Below, one piece after another: positions 49,748 to 58,358 of a stretch of 64,000 nt of DNA (the stretch's first letter is position 1; each line of letters starts with the position of its first letter). Source of the stretch: Streptomyces cucumeris (lineage in GTDB: Bacteria; Actinomycetota; Actinomycetes; Streptomycetales; Streptomycetaceae); the NCBI RefSeq assembly GCF_024295805.1, contig NZ_JANCLX010000041.1, positions 1 to 64,000 of the forward strand. The letters run 5' to 3'. Position numbers and translations under genes: made by a program. A model generated the notes under the pieces. The model did not search any database, was not told the DNA's origin, and saw nothing but the letters and a program-made list of their open reading frames with translations.

Positions 49748-52087
49748 CTATTCCCGCCCGGTGTACGCGCGCAGATGGCGGGCGGTGAGGGTGGAACCGG
49801 TGTCGACCAGTTCGGCCGGGGTACCGGTGAACACCACCCGGCCGCCGTCGTGTCCGGCCCCCGGACCGAGGTCCACGATCCAGTCGGCGTGTGCCATCAC
49901 CGCCTGGTGGTGCTCGATCACGATCACCGTGTTCCCGTCGTCCACCAGCCGGTCCATCAGCTCCAGCAACTGGTCCACATCGGCCAGGTGGAGTCCGGTG
50001 GTCGGCTCGTCCAGGATGTAGGTCGTCCCGTTCCTGGCCATGTGGATGGCCAGCTTGAGCCGTTGGCGCTCGCCACCGGAGAGGGTGGACAGCGGCTGGC
50101 CGAGCCCGAGGTAGCCGAGCCCCACCGCGAGCAGCCGGTCCAGGATCACCCGGGCGTGGCCGGTGGTGAAGAAGTCACGGGCGTCGGTGACGGGCATCGC
50201 GAGGACCTCGCCGATGTTCTTCCCGCGCAGCCGGTACGCCAGTACCTCCGGCCGGAACCGTTCGCCCCCGCACTCCTCGCACACCGACGCCACCTCGGCC
50301 ATCATGCCGAGATCGGTGTAGATCAGCCCGATGCCCTTGCAGGCGGGGCAGGCGCCCTCGGAGTTGGCGCTGAACAGCCCCGGCCGGACCCGGTTGGCCT
50401 TGGCGAACGCCGCGCGGACCGGATCCAGCAGCCCGGTGTAGGTGGCGGGGTTGCTGCGGCGCGAACCGCGGATCGCCGACTGGTCCGCCACCACCACCCC
50501 CTCGCGCCCCGTGAGCGAGCCATGGATGAGCGAGCTCTTGCCGGATCCGGCGACCCCGGTGACCACGGTGAGCACCCCCAGCGGGATGTCCACGCTCACA
50601 TCGCGCAGGTTGTGCGTGCGCGCGCCCCGGATGGGGAGGTGTCCCACCGGCTGCCGCGCCTTCTCCCGCAGCGGGACCCGGCGGTCCAGAGCGCGCCCGG
50701 TCGAGGTGTCCGAGGCGCGCAGTCCGGCCAGGTCTCCCGTGTAGGTGAGACGCCCTCCGGCGGCGCCCGCCCCGGGACCGAGGTCCACCACATGGTCGGC
50801 GATCCGGATGGTCTCCGGTTTGTGCTCCACCACCAGCACCGTGTTGCCCTTGTCGCGCAGCCGCAGCAGCAACCCGTTCATCCGCTCGATGTCATGCGGG
50901 TGCAGACCCACCGTGGGCTCGTCGAACACGTAGGTGACATCGGTGAGCGCCGAACCGAGATGGCGGACCATCCGGACCCGCTGGGCCTCACCGCCGGAGA
51001 GCGTGCCGGACTCCCGGTCCAGGCTCAGATAGCCCAGACCGATCTCCACCAGGGAGTCCAGCGTCTCCTGAAGGGTCTCCAGGACCGGTCCGACGGATTC
51101 GTCGTCGAGTGACCGTACGAACGCGGCCAGATCGCTGATCTGGAGTGATGAACAGTCCGTGATCGAGCGCCCGTCGATCAGACAGGACCGGGCCGCCTCG
51201 TTGAGCCGGGTTCCCCGGCAGTCCGGGCAGCCGGTGAGCGCGACCGCCCGGTCGGCGAACGCCCGCGCCTGGGGCTGCATCGTCTCCCGGTCCTTGGCCA
51301 GATACAGCCTGCGCACCTTGGTGACCAGACCCTCGTAGGTGAGCTGCTGCCCACCGGTCTTGATCTTGGTGGCGGGTTTGTGGAGGAAGTCCTGCCACTC
51401 CTCGGGGGTGTAGTCCTTGAGCTTGCGGTCGGGGTCGAAGAGCCCGGAGTTCGCCATCACCTGCCAGTGCCAGCTGTCCACCGCGAAGCCGGGAGCGGTG
51501 ATCGCGCCCTCCTTCAACGACAGCTCACGGTCCACGAGTTGATCGACGTCGATCTCGGACACCCGGCCCAGGCCCTCGCACGAGGGACACATCCCCTCGG
51601 CCGTGTTGAAGCTGAACGCCATCGGCGCTCCGGCCGCGGGGGAGCCGAGCCGGCTGTACAGGATCCGCAGCAGGGTGTGGGCATCGGTGGCGGTGCCCAC
51701 GGTGGAACGGGAGTTGGCGCCCATCCGCTCCTGGTCCACGATGATCGCCGCACTCAGGTTGCGCAGCGCGTCCACATCGGGCCGGGACTGGGACGGCATG
51801 AAGTTCTGGACGAACGCCGCGTAGGTCTCATTGATCAGCCGCCGTGACTCGGCGGCGATGGTGTCGAACACCAGCGAGGACTTACCGGATCCGGAGACCC
51901 CGGTGAACACGGTGAGCCGTCGCTTGGGCAGGTCGAGGGAGACACCGGTGAGGTTGTTCTCCCGGGCGCCGCGCACCTGGATCACATCGTGGGTGTCCGC
52001 GGCGGTGCGGTCCGGGGCAGGGGGCACCGGAGCCGAAATCGGCTGAGGGCAGGGGGACAGAGCGGAGTGGTCGTGGCTGAGCTCCAT
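49748..52087 (-). CDS. UvrA-like drug-resistance ATPase (DrrC type)
   Basis: The 779-aa protein is a UvrA paralogue with two ABC ATPase halves: Walker A GVSGSGKSSLVF and GVAGSGKSSLIH, signatures LSGGEAQRVRM and LSGGERQRLKL, and Walker B VFDEPTVGLH and ILDEPTTGLH. It is about 170-200 residues shorter than repair UvrA and matches the drug-resistance class (such as DrrC), which removes intercalators or protects DNA. One CxxC-x19-CxxC zinc module is complete (CPAC ... CEEC); the first is reduced to CPSC. The ATG at 52087 has a weak ribosome site, and a TTG at 52174 is an alternative. A tandem-MerR regulator is divergent. Confidence 0.9.
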   Translation of the reverse strand: MELSHDHSALSPCPQPISAPVPPAPDRTAADTHDVIQVRGARENNLTGVSLDLPKRRLTVFTGVSGSGKSSLVFDTIAAESRRLINETYAAFVQNFMPSQSRPDVDALRNLSAAIIVDQERMGANSRSTVGTATDAHTLLRILYSRLGSPAAGAPMAFSFNTAEGMCPSCEGLGRVSEIDVDQLVDRELSLKEGAITAPGFAVDSWHWQVMANSGLFDPDRKLKDYTPEEWQDFLHKPATKIKTGGQQLTYEGLVTKVRRLYLAKDRETMQPQARAFADRAVALTGCPDCRGTRLNEAARSCLIDGRSITDCSSLQISDLAAFVRSLDDESVGPVLETLQETLDSLVEIGLGYLSLDRESGTLSGGEAQRVRMVRHLGSALTDVTYVFDEPTVGLHPHDIERMNGLLLRLRDKGNTVLVVEHKPETIRIADHVVDLGPGAGAAGGRLTYTGDLAGLRASDTSTGRALDRRVPLREKARQPVGHLPIRGARTHNLRDVSVDIPLGVLTVVTGVAGSGKSSLIHGSLTGREGVVVADQSAIRGSRRSNPATYTGLLDPVRAAFAKANRVRPGLFSANSEGACPACKGIGLIYTDLGMMAEVASVCEECGGERFRPEVLAYRLRGKNIGEVLAMPVTDARDFFTTGHARVILDRLLAVGLGYLGLGQPLSTLSGGERQRLKLAIHMARNGTTYILDEPTTGLHLADVDQLLELMDRLVDDGNTVIVIEHHQAVMAHADWIVDLGPGAGHDGGRVVFTGTPAELVDTGSTLTARHLRAYTGRE

Positions 52088-52168
52088 GGCTTCAAGTGTT
52101 TCATTGAAGAGCTCGTAGAAGGTTGGGCCGCGGTCCGCCACCACGGGCCGGGGGAGTGGGGCGATAAC

Positions 52169-52186
52169 CTTCAACTCACCGTGAAG
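52169..52186. promoter_or_regulatory. Inverted repeat between UvrA-like and MerR genes
   Basis: CTTCA (52169-52173) and TGAAG (52182-52186) flank an eight-base spacer. Location in the divergent gap and shape fit a MerR-family operator. Confidence 0.5.
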
Positions 52187-52221
52187 CCCGTACAGAAGAG
52201 TCCCGCCGGGAGACCGTGTCC

Positions 52222-52953
52222 ATGAGCGTCCAGCACACCGCCCTGCGCCCGATCGACCTGGCGCGTCTGGTGGGTGTCTCCACCCAGCAGATCCGCAACT
52301 ACGTCGACGCGGGCATCCTGCCCCCGACCGAGCGCACCGACTCCGGCTACCGCAGGTTCGACACCCGGCACCGCAGGGCGCTGCTCACCCACCGGGCCCT
52401 GATGAAGGGGTACGGCGCGGACACCGCCCGGGCCGTGATGCGCGCCGTCCACGAGGACGACCTGCCGCGGGCCCTCACCCTCGTCAACGCCGCCCACGCC
52501 GCCCTCCACGAACAGCGGCTCTCCCTCCAGGCCGCGGGCGAGGCGCTGGAGACGATCGCCGAGCAGTCCCCGGACACCACCTCGGTCCCCCGCTCGGGGC
52601 TGCGGATCGGGGAGGTCGCCGCCCGGCTCGGGGTCCGCACCTCCGCCCTGCGGGTGTGGGAGTCCTTCGGACTGCTCACCCCGCAGCGCGAGCCCATCAC
52701 CGAGTACCGCCGCTACTCCCCGGTCGACGTACGGGACGCGCGGATGGTCAGCCTGCTGCGCCAGGGCCGCTATCCGCTGCCCCAGATCCGGCCCGTCCTG
52801 GACGGACTGCGCCGGACGGGCAGCAGCGAGGCGCTGCGCGCCGCCATCGCCCGGCGCCACGAGGAGCTGACGCTGCGGGCCACGGCCATGCTCAAGGGCT
52901 CCGGGCGGCTGCACGACTACATCACGGCGCATGAGGCGCCCGAGGAGCGATGA
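52222..52953 (+). CDS. MerR-family regulator with two MerR DNA-binding domains
   Basis: The 243-aa protein holds two MerR-type winged-helix units. The first is at about 8-65 (LRPIDLARLVGVSTQQIRNYVDAG, SGYRRFD) and the second at about 127-195 (LRIGEVAARLGVRTSALRVWESFGLL, EYRRYSPVDVRDARMV), joined by a helical linker. Most MerR proteins have one such unit plus a coiled coil and an effector domain; here no separate effector domain is obvious. It is divergent from the UvrA-like drug-resistance gene and probably controls it through the CTTCA/TGAAG repeat. The ATG at 52222 is preferred over a GTG at 52216. Confidence 0.87.
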   Translation: MSVQHTALRPIDLARLVGVSTQQIRNYVDAGILPPTERTDSGYRRFDTRHRRALLTHRALMKGYGADTARAVMRAVHEDDLPRALTLVNAAHAALHEQRLSLQAAGEALETIAEQSPDTTSVPRSGLRIGEVAARLGVRTSALRVWESFGLLTPQREPITEYRRYSPVDVRDARMVSLLRQGRYPLPQIRPVLDGLRRTGSSEALRAAIARRHEELTLRATAMLKGSGRLHDYITAHEAPEER

Positions 52954-53010
52954 GTTTGTCCGGCGACGGCGGTCGGTACAGGTAAACACTCCAACGTGCA
53001 GGAGGCACCG

Positions 53011-53493
53011 ATGGCCACTGACGGATTCACCACATGCCTGTGGTTCGACGGCCGGGCCGAGGAGGCGGCCCGGTACTACGTCTCGGTCTTCAAGAACTCC
53101 CGGATCGGCCGGATCAGCCACTACACCGAGGCCGGGCCCGGCCCCGCCGGTTCGGTGCTGACCGTCGAATTCGAGGCCAACGGCCAGAAGTTCGTCGCGC
53201 TCAACGGCGGCCCCGAGTTCACCTTCAACGAGGCCGTGTCGTTCCAGATCCACTGCGCCGACCAGGACGAGGTGGACCACTACTGGGCCAGGCTCACCGA
53301 GGGCGGTGGCGAGGAGGTCGCCTGCGGCTGGGTCAGGGACAGGTTCGGAGTGTCATGGCAGGTCGTGCCCTCCGTGCTGCTCGACCTGGTCACCGACGAG
53401 GATCCGCAGAAGGCCAGGCGCGCCACCGAGGCCATGCTCTCGATGAAGAAGCTGGACATCGCCGCGCTGAAGAAGGCCCACGCGGGCGGATGA
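53011..53493 (+). CDS. VOC-superfamily PhnB-like protein
   Basis: The 160-aa protein is a glyoxalase/VOC-fold member of the PhnB / 3-demethylubiquinone-9 methyltransferase-like family. It has the start TTCLWFDGRAEEAARYYVSVF, then VEFEANGQKFVALNGGPEF, SFQIHCADQDEVDHYW and WVRDRFGVSWQVVP. The methyltransferase name is historical; the biochemical role of these small proteins is not settled. GGAGG precedes the ATG. It follows the MerR gene by 57 bases on the same strand and might share its transcript. Confidence 0.88.
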   Translation: MATDGFTTCLWFDGRAEEAARYYVSVFKNSRIGRISHYTEAGPGPAGSVLTVEFEANGQKFVALNGGPEFTFNEAVSFQIHCADQDEVDHYWARLTEGGGEEVACGWVRDRFGVSWQVVPSVLLDLVTDEDPQKARRATEAMLSMKKLDIAALKKAHAGG

Positions 53494-53559
53494 CCGCACC
53501 GCCCACCCCGTTCGGCTCCGGGCCGGTCCCGCAGCGTTCCGGACCGGAGCCGGGTGCCG

Positions 53560-54516
53560 TCAGCGGGCGGCGCCGCGCACCAGATCACCCGGATCGGTGT
53601 TGGCACCGCACAGCACCACCGCGATCCGCTCCCCGGGGCGGGGGACATACACACCGGAGGTGACGGCCGCCAGCGCGGTGGCCGCGGCGTGCTCCACCGC
53701 GAGTCTGCGGTCGTCCCACAGCGCCTGCCGCACCGCCACGATCGCCTCGTCGGACACCAGCACGGACCGCACCCCGTCCGCGCGGGCCCAGTCCAGCGCC
53801 GTCGCGGACGCCCGCCGCGCCCCGAGGGAGTCCGCCGCGACCGAGTCGACCGGTACGTCGACCACTTCATCCGCCTCCAGCGCCGCGTTGAGCGCACGGC
53901 AGCGCTCCGGCTCCACCGCGACCACCCGGACACCGTGCTCCAGCGCCGACACCGCGACCCCGGTGAACAGGCCACCGCCACCGACCGACACCACGACCGT
54001 GTCCAGGTCCGGCAGCAGCTCGTGGATCTCTTCCATCAGCGTGCCCGCCCCGGCGGCGATCAGCGGATGGTCATAGGCGTGGGACGCGAGCGCCCCGGTC
54101 CTGGCCGCGTACGTCCGTGAGGCGTCCAGCGCGTCCGCGTACTCGGTGCCCACCTGGTGGACCTCCGCGCCCAGTCCGCGCAGCCTGGCCACCTTCACCG
54201 CGGGCGCGGTCTCGGGCACGAACACCGCGGCGGGCACCGCATGGCGGGCGGCGGCCCAGGCGCACGCGAGACCGGCGTTCCCGCCGGAGGCGATCACCAC
54301 GCCCGCCTCCGGGAGGGTGCCCGCCTCGGCGTGGCCACGGAGGAAGGTGAACGCGCCGCGCGCCTTGAAGGAGCCGGTGTGCTGGAGGAACTCCAGCGCC
54401 AGCCAGCCCCGCGCCGCGCCGAGGGCACCCTCCTCCAGCGGGGCGAGGGCGACGGGCCGGATGTGCCCCGCCACCCGCTGCGCCGCCGCCCGTACGTCCT
54501 GAAAGCTCACGGTCAC
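53560..54516 (-). CDS. PLP-dependent serine/threonine dehydratase-family enzyme
   Basis: The 318-aa protein has the threonine/serine dehydratase fold of fold-type II PLP enzymes. The PLP Lys is in TGSFKARGAF, the phosphate cradle is SVGGGGL, and the substrate loop is ASGGNAGLA, which differs from the usual SSGNH. The reaction would be deamination of Ser/Thr to a 2-oxo acid and ammonia. It lacks the C-terminal ACT-type regulatory domain. A GTG start at 54516 follows GGAGGTG with ideal spacing. It is divergent from a TetR regulator with an inverted-repeat operator in the 102-bp gap. Confidence 0.88.
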   Translation of the reverse strand: MTVSFQDVRAAAQRVAGHIRPVALAPLEEGALGAARGWLALEFLQHTGSFKARGAFTFLRGHAEAGTLPEAGVVIASGGNAGLACAWAAARHAVPAAVFVPETAPAVKVARLRGLGAEVHQVGTEYADALDASRTYAARTGALASHAYDHPLIAAGAGTLMEEIHELLPDLDTVVVSVGGGGLFTGVAVSALEHGVRVVAVEPERCRALNAALEADEVVDVPVDSVAADSLGARRASATALDWARADGVRSVLVSDEAIVAVRQALWDDRRLAVEHAAATALAAVTSGVYVPRPGERIAVVLCGANTDPGDLVRGAAR

Positions 54517-54562
54517 CGGGGCACCTCCTGGCCACTGGAACACACGGACACCTGCCGCTGAA

Positions 54563-54581
54563 ACACTGTATCGAACAGTGT
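54563..54581. promoter_or_regulatory. TetR operator between dehydratase and regulator genes
   Basis: ACACTGT (54563-54569) and ACAGTGT (54575-54581) are a perfect seven-base inverted repeat around ATCGA. It sits in the divergent promoter region of a TetR gene and the dehydratase gene. Confidence 0.7.
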
Positions 54582-54618
54582 ATGTTCCGTCGTTCCGTAC
54601 GTTCGCTACGCTTGCCCC

Positions 54619-55272
54619 GTGAGGAGCGCACGCAGCAGACCCCGGGAAGCCGAGCGGCCGACCCTGGACACCATCGCGGACACCGCCCTGGCGGTGATCG
54701 ACGAGGACGGGCCCGAGGCCCTGAGCTTCCGCGCCGTGGCGCAGCGCCTCGGTGTCTCCCACGCCACCGTCTTCCGGCGCTGCGGCGATCTGGACGGACT
54801 GCTGGCCGCCTGCGCCGACCGGCTCGCCGAGAAGCTGCCCGAGGTGGCCGCGGACACCGACTGGGCCACCGCCACCGAGACCCGGTTCCAGGCACTCCAC
54901 GCGCTGCTCTGCGCACATCCGGGGCTCGCGGCGCTGCGCGCGGGCCACGCCTGGTTCGGCCCGCGGCTGCTCGGCCGTCTCGTCGAACCGCAGCTCGCCC
55001 ACAGCCTCGCCGCCGGGATGGCGCCGAAGGCCGCGATCGAGACCTATCGGCGGATGTACCTGTTCACCCTCGGCGCCGTCGCCTTCGTGGACCACGGTGA
55101 CGACAGGAGCGCGGCGGCCACCGCCCGCACCGCGTTCGCCGCGCTGGACCCCGAGGACTTCCCCGTACTCACCGGCCATCTGGACGTGATTCTCCCGGCG
55201 CTGACCGACCCCGGGGTCTACCGGGACGGACTGCGTCAGCTCATCGACGCCGCGGTGGCCGACCATCTGTGA
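54619..55272 (+). CDS. TetR-family transcriptional regulator, divergent from dehydratase
   Basis: The 217-aa protein has an N-terminal TetR helix-turn-helix (TLDTIADTALAVIDEDGPEALSFRAVAQRLGVSHATVFRRCG in pieces, about 15-60) and a helical ligand domain with a C-terminal TetR_C-like pattern (AIETYRRMYLFTLGAVAF). It probably represses itself and the dehydratase gene through the ACACTGT/ACAGTGT site. The GTG at 54619 has no ribosome site, and TACGCT ends six bases before it, so it may be leaderless. Its last 37 bases overlap the 3' end of the convergent gene at 55236. Confidence 0.87.
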   Translation: MRSARSRPREAERPTLDTIADTALAVIDEDGPEALSFRAVAQRLGVSHATVFRRCGDLDGLLAACADRLAEKLPEVAADTDWATATETRFQALHALLCAHPGLAALRAGHAWFGPRLLGRLVEPQLAHSLAAGMAPKAAIETYRRMYLFTLGAVAFVDHGDDRSAAATARTAFAALDPEDFPVLTGHLDVILPALTDPGVYRDGLRQLIDAAVADHL

Positions 55273-56393
55273 GCGCCGGAAGCGCCCTGGTGGACCCGGA
55301 CGTCCGTACAGCCGTGCCGCTTCGCGGACCGCTCGGCGAACGCCGTGAGCGCCGCGCGGGTGTAGCGGTGCGGTTCGCTCCTGTGGAGGGTGTTCATCCT
55401 GCTGATGGCGTAGACCGCGGTGGCCGGGGTGCCGGGACAGCGGGCCGTCGCCCGGTCGGCGAAGCTCGTCAGCAGGGGGTCGTCGGCGCCGCGGCGCTCC
55501 TTCGACGAGGTCAGCCCGCGCTGGTCGTCGGCGAAGGTGCCGTAGAACGCGGACAGCCGGTAGACCGGCTCGCTCGTCTTCTTCCCCGACGCCTTCGCCA
55601 GCAGGAAGCAGTCCTCGATCGGGGCGCGGTCCGCCGCGGTGCCCAGACTCCGGGGGAGGGACGGGGTGCCGGGGATCCCCGCACAGGTGCCCTTCGCCTC
55701 CGCCGGCGGCGCGGTCTGTTCCGGCCGCGCCGCTTCCGGTGAGACCAGCGGAGCCATGGCCGTCACGGCACGGCCGGGACGGGCGTCGCAGCCCCAGGAG
55801 CGGGCCGCCCGCTCGGCGATACCGGTGGTGAGCCGGGCGAGATGGGTACGGTGGGCGGCCGTCTCGTAGGAGCGGTCGGTCCAGCCGACCACCGATGTGG
55901 TCAGGCTGTCCCCCTTGCGCGGCCCCGAGGTGTTGCGGCAGTCCATCACGACGGTGGCGTTGCCCTCGTCCCGGTCGCCGTCCCGCCAGTGGTTCATCAT
56001 CCCCGACCAGCCGTGGCCGATGGGGGTGGACATCAGCGCGAGGTAGTTGTTCTGGTCCCGTTTGGCCTCGGTGTGCGGGGCCCACGCCCGGGAGCGCCAC
56101 TCCATCCGCACGACGGCGCGCTTGCGGTAGCCGTCGTCCACGTCCAGCCAGCAGATCACCGGGGCGCCCGAGGTGTTGTGCTCTCCGTGGCGGCCGTACC
56201 GGGTCGCGGTCTTCAACCGGTCAGCTCCCAGCAGGTCCTTCGCCTCGCCGGGGTCCACCGTCCCGCCGCAGGCCTCGTCCAGGGCGCGGTCGTCCTGCCA
56301 GCGGCCGAAGGTACCGCTCAGGAACAGCCACCCCGCCGCCACTGCCAGAACCAGTGCCACCACACCCGCTATCCGGGTCACCTTGCGCCGCAT
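55236..56393 (-). CDS. Unrecognised membrane-anchored or secreted protein
   Basis: I do not recognise a family. The 385-aa protein has an N-terminal basic patch and one hydrophobic helix (RIAGVVALVLAVAAGWLFL, about 6-24) that is a signal peptide or anchor, then an extracellular part with paired Cys (EACGGTV, VICWLDV, MDCRNTS, WGCDARP, GTCAGIP, EDCFLLA, ARCPGTP, HGCTDVR). The two halves of that part (about 40-200 and 230-370) show similar Cys-containing elements, suggesting an internal duplication. TAATCT ends six bases before the ATG, hinting at a leaderless transcript. Its 3' end overlaps the TetR gene on the other strand. Confidence 0.65.
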   Translation of the reverse strand: MRRKVTRIAGVVALVLAVAAGWLFLSGTFGRWQDDRALDEACGGTVDPGEAKDLLGADRLKTATRYGRHGEHNTSGAPVICWLDVDDGYRKRAVVRMEWRSRAWAPHTEAKRDQNNYLALMSTPIGHGWSGMMNHWRDGDRDEGNATVVMDCRNTSGPRKGDSLTTSVVGWTDRSYETAAHRTHLARLTTGIAERAARSWGCDARPGRAVTAMAPLVSPEAARPEQTAPPAEAKGTCAGIPGTPSLPRSLGTAADRAPIEDCFLLAKASGKKTSEPVYRLSAFYGTFADDQRGLTSSKERRGADDPLLTSFADRATARCPGTPATAVYAISRMNTLHRSEPHRYTRAALTAFAERSAKRHGCTDVRVHQGASGAHRWSATAASMS

Positions 56394-56442
56394 CCGCGGA
56401 GATTAGCAGCTCAGGGCCCGGACAACGGGGTGGTGGAGGGGC

Positions 56443-57498
56443 TCAGACGGTGTGCGGACGCACCACCGCCTTGAGCGCCGTCGGATCCTGGGCGCCCACG
56501 GTCAGGGCCCGTTCCGACTCCGCGAGATCGTAGTGATGGGTGGCGAGCGGATCGAGCCGCACCTCACCGGAGGCCGCCAGCGCGATCGCGGTCGGCCAGG
56601 TGTTGGCGTACCGGAAGGTGCCGGTGACCTCGATCTCGAAGTTCTGCACATGCGCCAGTGGCAGGGGTACGGAGTCCCCGCCCATCCCGACCAGCACCGC
56701 CCGTCCGGATCGGCCCAGGGTGCGGATTGCCTCGTCGGCCACCGCCGGGACCCCGGAGCACTCCACCAGCACATCAGGGGTGAAACCGGTGTCGGCGAGC
56801 GGGGTGGTGGTCACGTCCACGGTGGCGGTGGCTCCCAACTCCCGGGCGGCGGCCAGCCGATGGGGCTCCACATCGGTGACCACGACCTCGGTGGCACCGA
56901 ACGCCCGCGCCGTCTGGGCGGCGATCAGACCGATCGGCCCGGCGCCGGTGACCAGCACCCGGGAGCCGACGCTGACCCGGCCCTTGCGGCAGGCCCACAC
57001 CCCGACGGACAGCGGTTCCAGCAGCGCCGCCGCGTCCGCGCCGAGCGCCTCGGGCACCGGATGGGCGAAGTCCTCGTCGACGGCCACGTATTCGCACAGG
57101 GCGCCGTCCACCGGCGGGGTGGCGTAGAAGGACACCTCGGGACAGAGGTTGTAGCGGCCGTGGCGGCACTGGGCGCACCGGCCGCACGGGACCCCCGGTT
57201 CCAGGGACACCAGTTGGCCGGGTGCCAGCCGCCGGGCCCCGGGGCCGACGGCCACCACGGTGCCGCTGGGCTCATGGCCCAGCACCATGGGGGCGCGGAC
57301 GACGAAGTCGCCGATCCTGCCGTGTTCGTAGTAGTGCACATCCGAACCGCAGATGCCGACCGCTTCGACGCGGACCAGGACCTGACCGGGGCCGGGCCGG
57401 GGCACCGGGCGCCGCTGGATCTCCAGCCGCCTCGGCGCGCACAGCACCGCGGCGCGCATGGTGTCGGGGATGTCGGGGGGCAGGGTGTCGGCGGTCAT
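56443..57498 (-). CDS. Zinc-dependent alcohol dehydrogenase, sorbitol/L-iditol dehydrogenase-like
   Basis: The 351-aa protein is a medium-chain zinc dehydrogenase. Catalytic zinc ligands are in VGICGSDVHYYEHG and GHEPSG, structural zinc Cys in PCGRCAQCRHGRYNLC, and the NAD fold is VTGAGPIGLIAAQTARAFGA. The HYYEHG form is typical of polyol dehydrogenases (sorbitol, xylitol or L-iditol), which oxidise sugar alcohols to ketoses. The ATG overlaps the stop of the upstream permease gene (ATGA), so it is the last gene of an ABC uptake operon and probably acts on the imported polyol. Confidence 0.92.
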   Translation of the reverse strand: MTADTLPPDIPDTMRAAVLCAPRRLEIQRRPVPRPGPGQVLVRVEAVGICGSDVHYYEHGRIGDFVVRAPMVLGHEPSGTVVAVGPGARRLAPGQLVSLEPGVPCGRCAQCRHGRYNLCPEVSFYATPPVDGALCEYVAVDEDFAHPVPEALGADAAALLEPLSVGVWACRKGRVSVGSRVLVTGAGPIGLIAAQTARAFGATEVVVTDVEPHRLAAARELGATATVDVTTTPLADTGFTPDVLVECSGVPAVADEAIRTLGRSGRAVLVGMGGDSVPLPLAHVQNFEIEVTGTFRYANTWPTAIALAASGEVRLDPLATHHYDLAESERALTVGAQDPTALKAVVRPHTV

Positions 57499-58358
57499 TC
57501 TCCGGTCACGGCTCCCATGGTCAGGCCGGTGACCAGCCACCGGCGTACGGCAAGGCCGACGAGCATCATCGGGACCACCACGACAGTGCCGATGGCGGTC
57601 AGCTGGCCCCAGTCGATACCGGTCTGGGTGACCAGCTGGCTGGCGGCGATGGGCAGGGTCTGGGTGCGTGGTCCGCTGAGGACCAGGGCGAAGGCGTAGT
57701 CGTTCCAGGAGAAGACCAGGCACAGGACGAAGGTGGTGACCAGCCCCGGGCGGGTCAGCGGCAGGATCACATGGCGGAACGCCTGCCAGGAGGTGCATCC
57801 GGCCACCTGGGCCGACTCCTCCAGGGCCGGGGGGAGTTGTGCGAAGAAGGCGTTCAGCAGCCAGATGGCGAACGGCAGGTTGAAGCTGAGGTAGGCCAGG
57901 ACCAGACCCGGCAGGGTGTCGATCAGCCCCAGTGTCCGGAAGATCAGGAAGATCGGCAGGACCACGGCGGCGATCGGTGCCATCCGGGTGGAGATGATCC
58001 AGAACGACAGGTGGTGCTTGCCCCGCGCCTTGGTCCGGGCCAGCCCGTATCCGGCCAGCGCGCCGAGGGCGGTGGCCAGCAGCGCCGAACAGCCCGCGGC
58101 CACCACGCTGTTGCGCAGATACGGCCCCAGGTTGTTGCCGCCGCTGAACAGGTTCCGGTAGTTGTCCAGGGTGGGGCCGAACCACACATCGGGGGTGGCG
58201 GCGGTGACCTCGGCGGTGGGCTTGAAGGACGACAGCAGCATCCAGCCCAGCGGGACCAGTGTCCATATCAGCGCGGTCACGACGAGGACGCGGACCAGGA
58301 TGCGCGAACCGCGGCCGCCGTGCTCCAGCGGCCCGGCACCGGTGGTGGAGGCGGTCAT
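57495..58358 (-). CDS. Carbohydrate ABC transporter permease, MalG-like
   Basis: The 287-aa protein has six membrane helices and the ABC permease EAA loop (ESAQVAGCTSWQAFRHVILPLTRPGL, about 178-203). The N-terminal helix VLVVTALIWTLVPLGWMLLSSFKP fits the MalG group. It overlaps its neighbours on both sides by ATGA, in the order solute-binding protein, MalF-like permease, this permease, dehydrogenase. It forms the membrane channel with the MalF-like partner. Confidence 0.92.
   Translation of the reverse strand: MTASTTGAGPLEHGGRGSRILVRVLVVTALIWTLVPLGWMLLSSFKPTAEVTAATPDVWFGPTLDNYRNLFSGGNNLGPYLRNSVVAAGCSALLATALGALAGYGLARTKARGKHHLSFWIISTRMAPIAAVVLPIFLIFRTLGLIDTLPGLVLAYLSFNLPFAIWLLNAFFAQLPPALEESAQVAGCTSWQAFRHVILPLTRPGLVTTFVLCLVFSWNDYAFALVLSGPRTQTLPIAASQLVTQTGIDWGQLTAIGTVVVVPMMLVGLAVRRWLVTGLTMGAVTGE

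Noticed and set aside
47821..54516. MFS, UvrA-like and regulator genes as an antibiotic self-resistance cluster
   Set aside because: No biosynthetic genes occur between or beside them; separate small regulated units explain the layout better.
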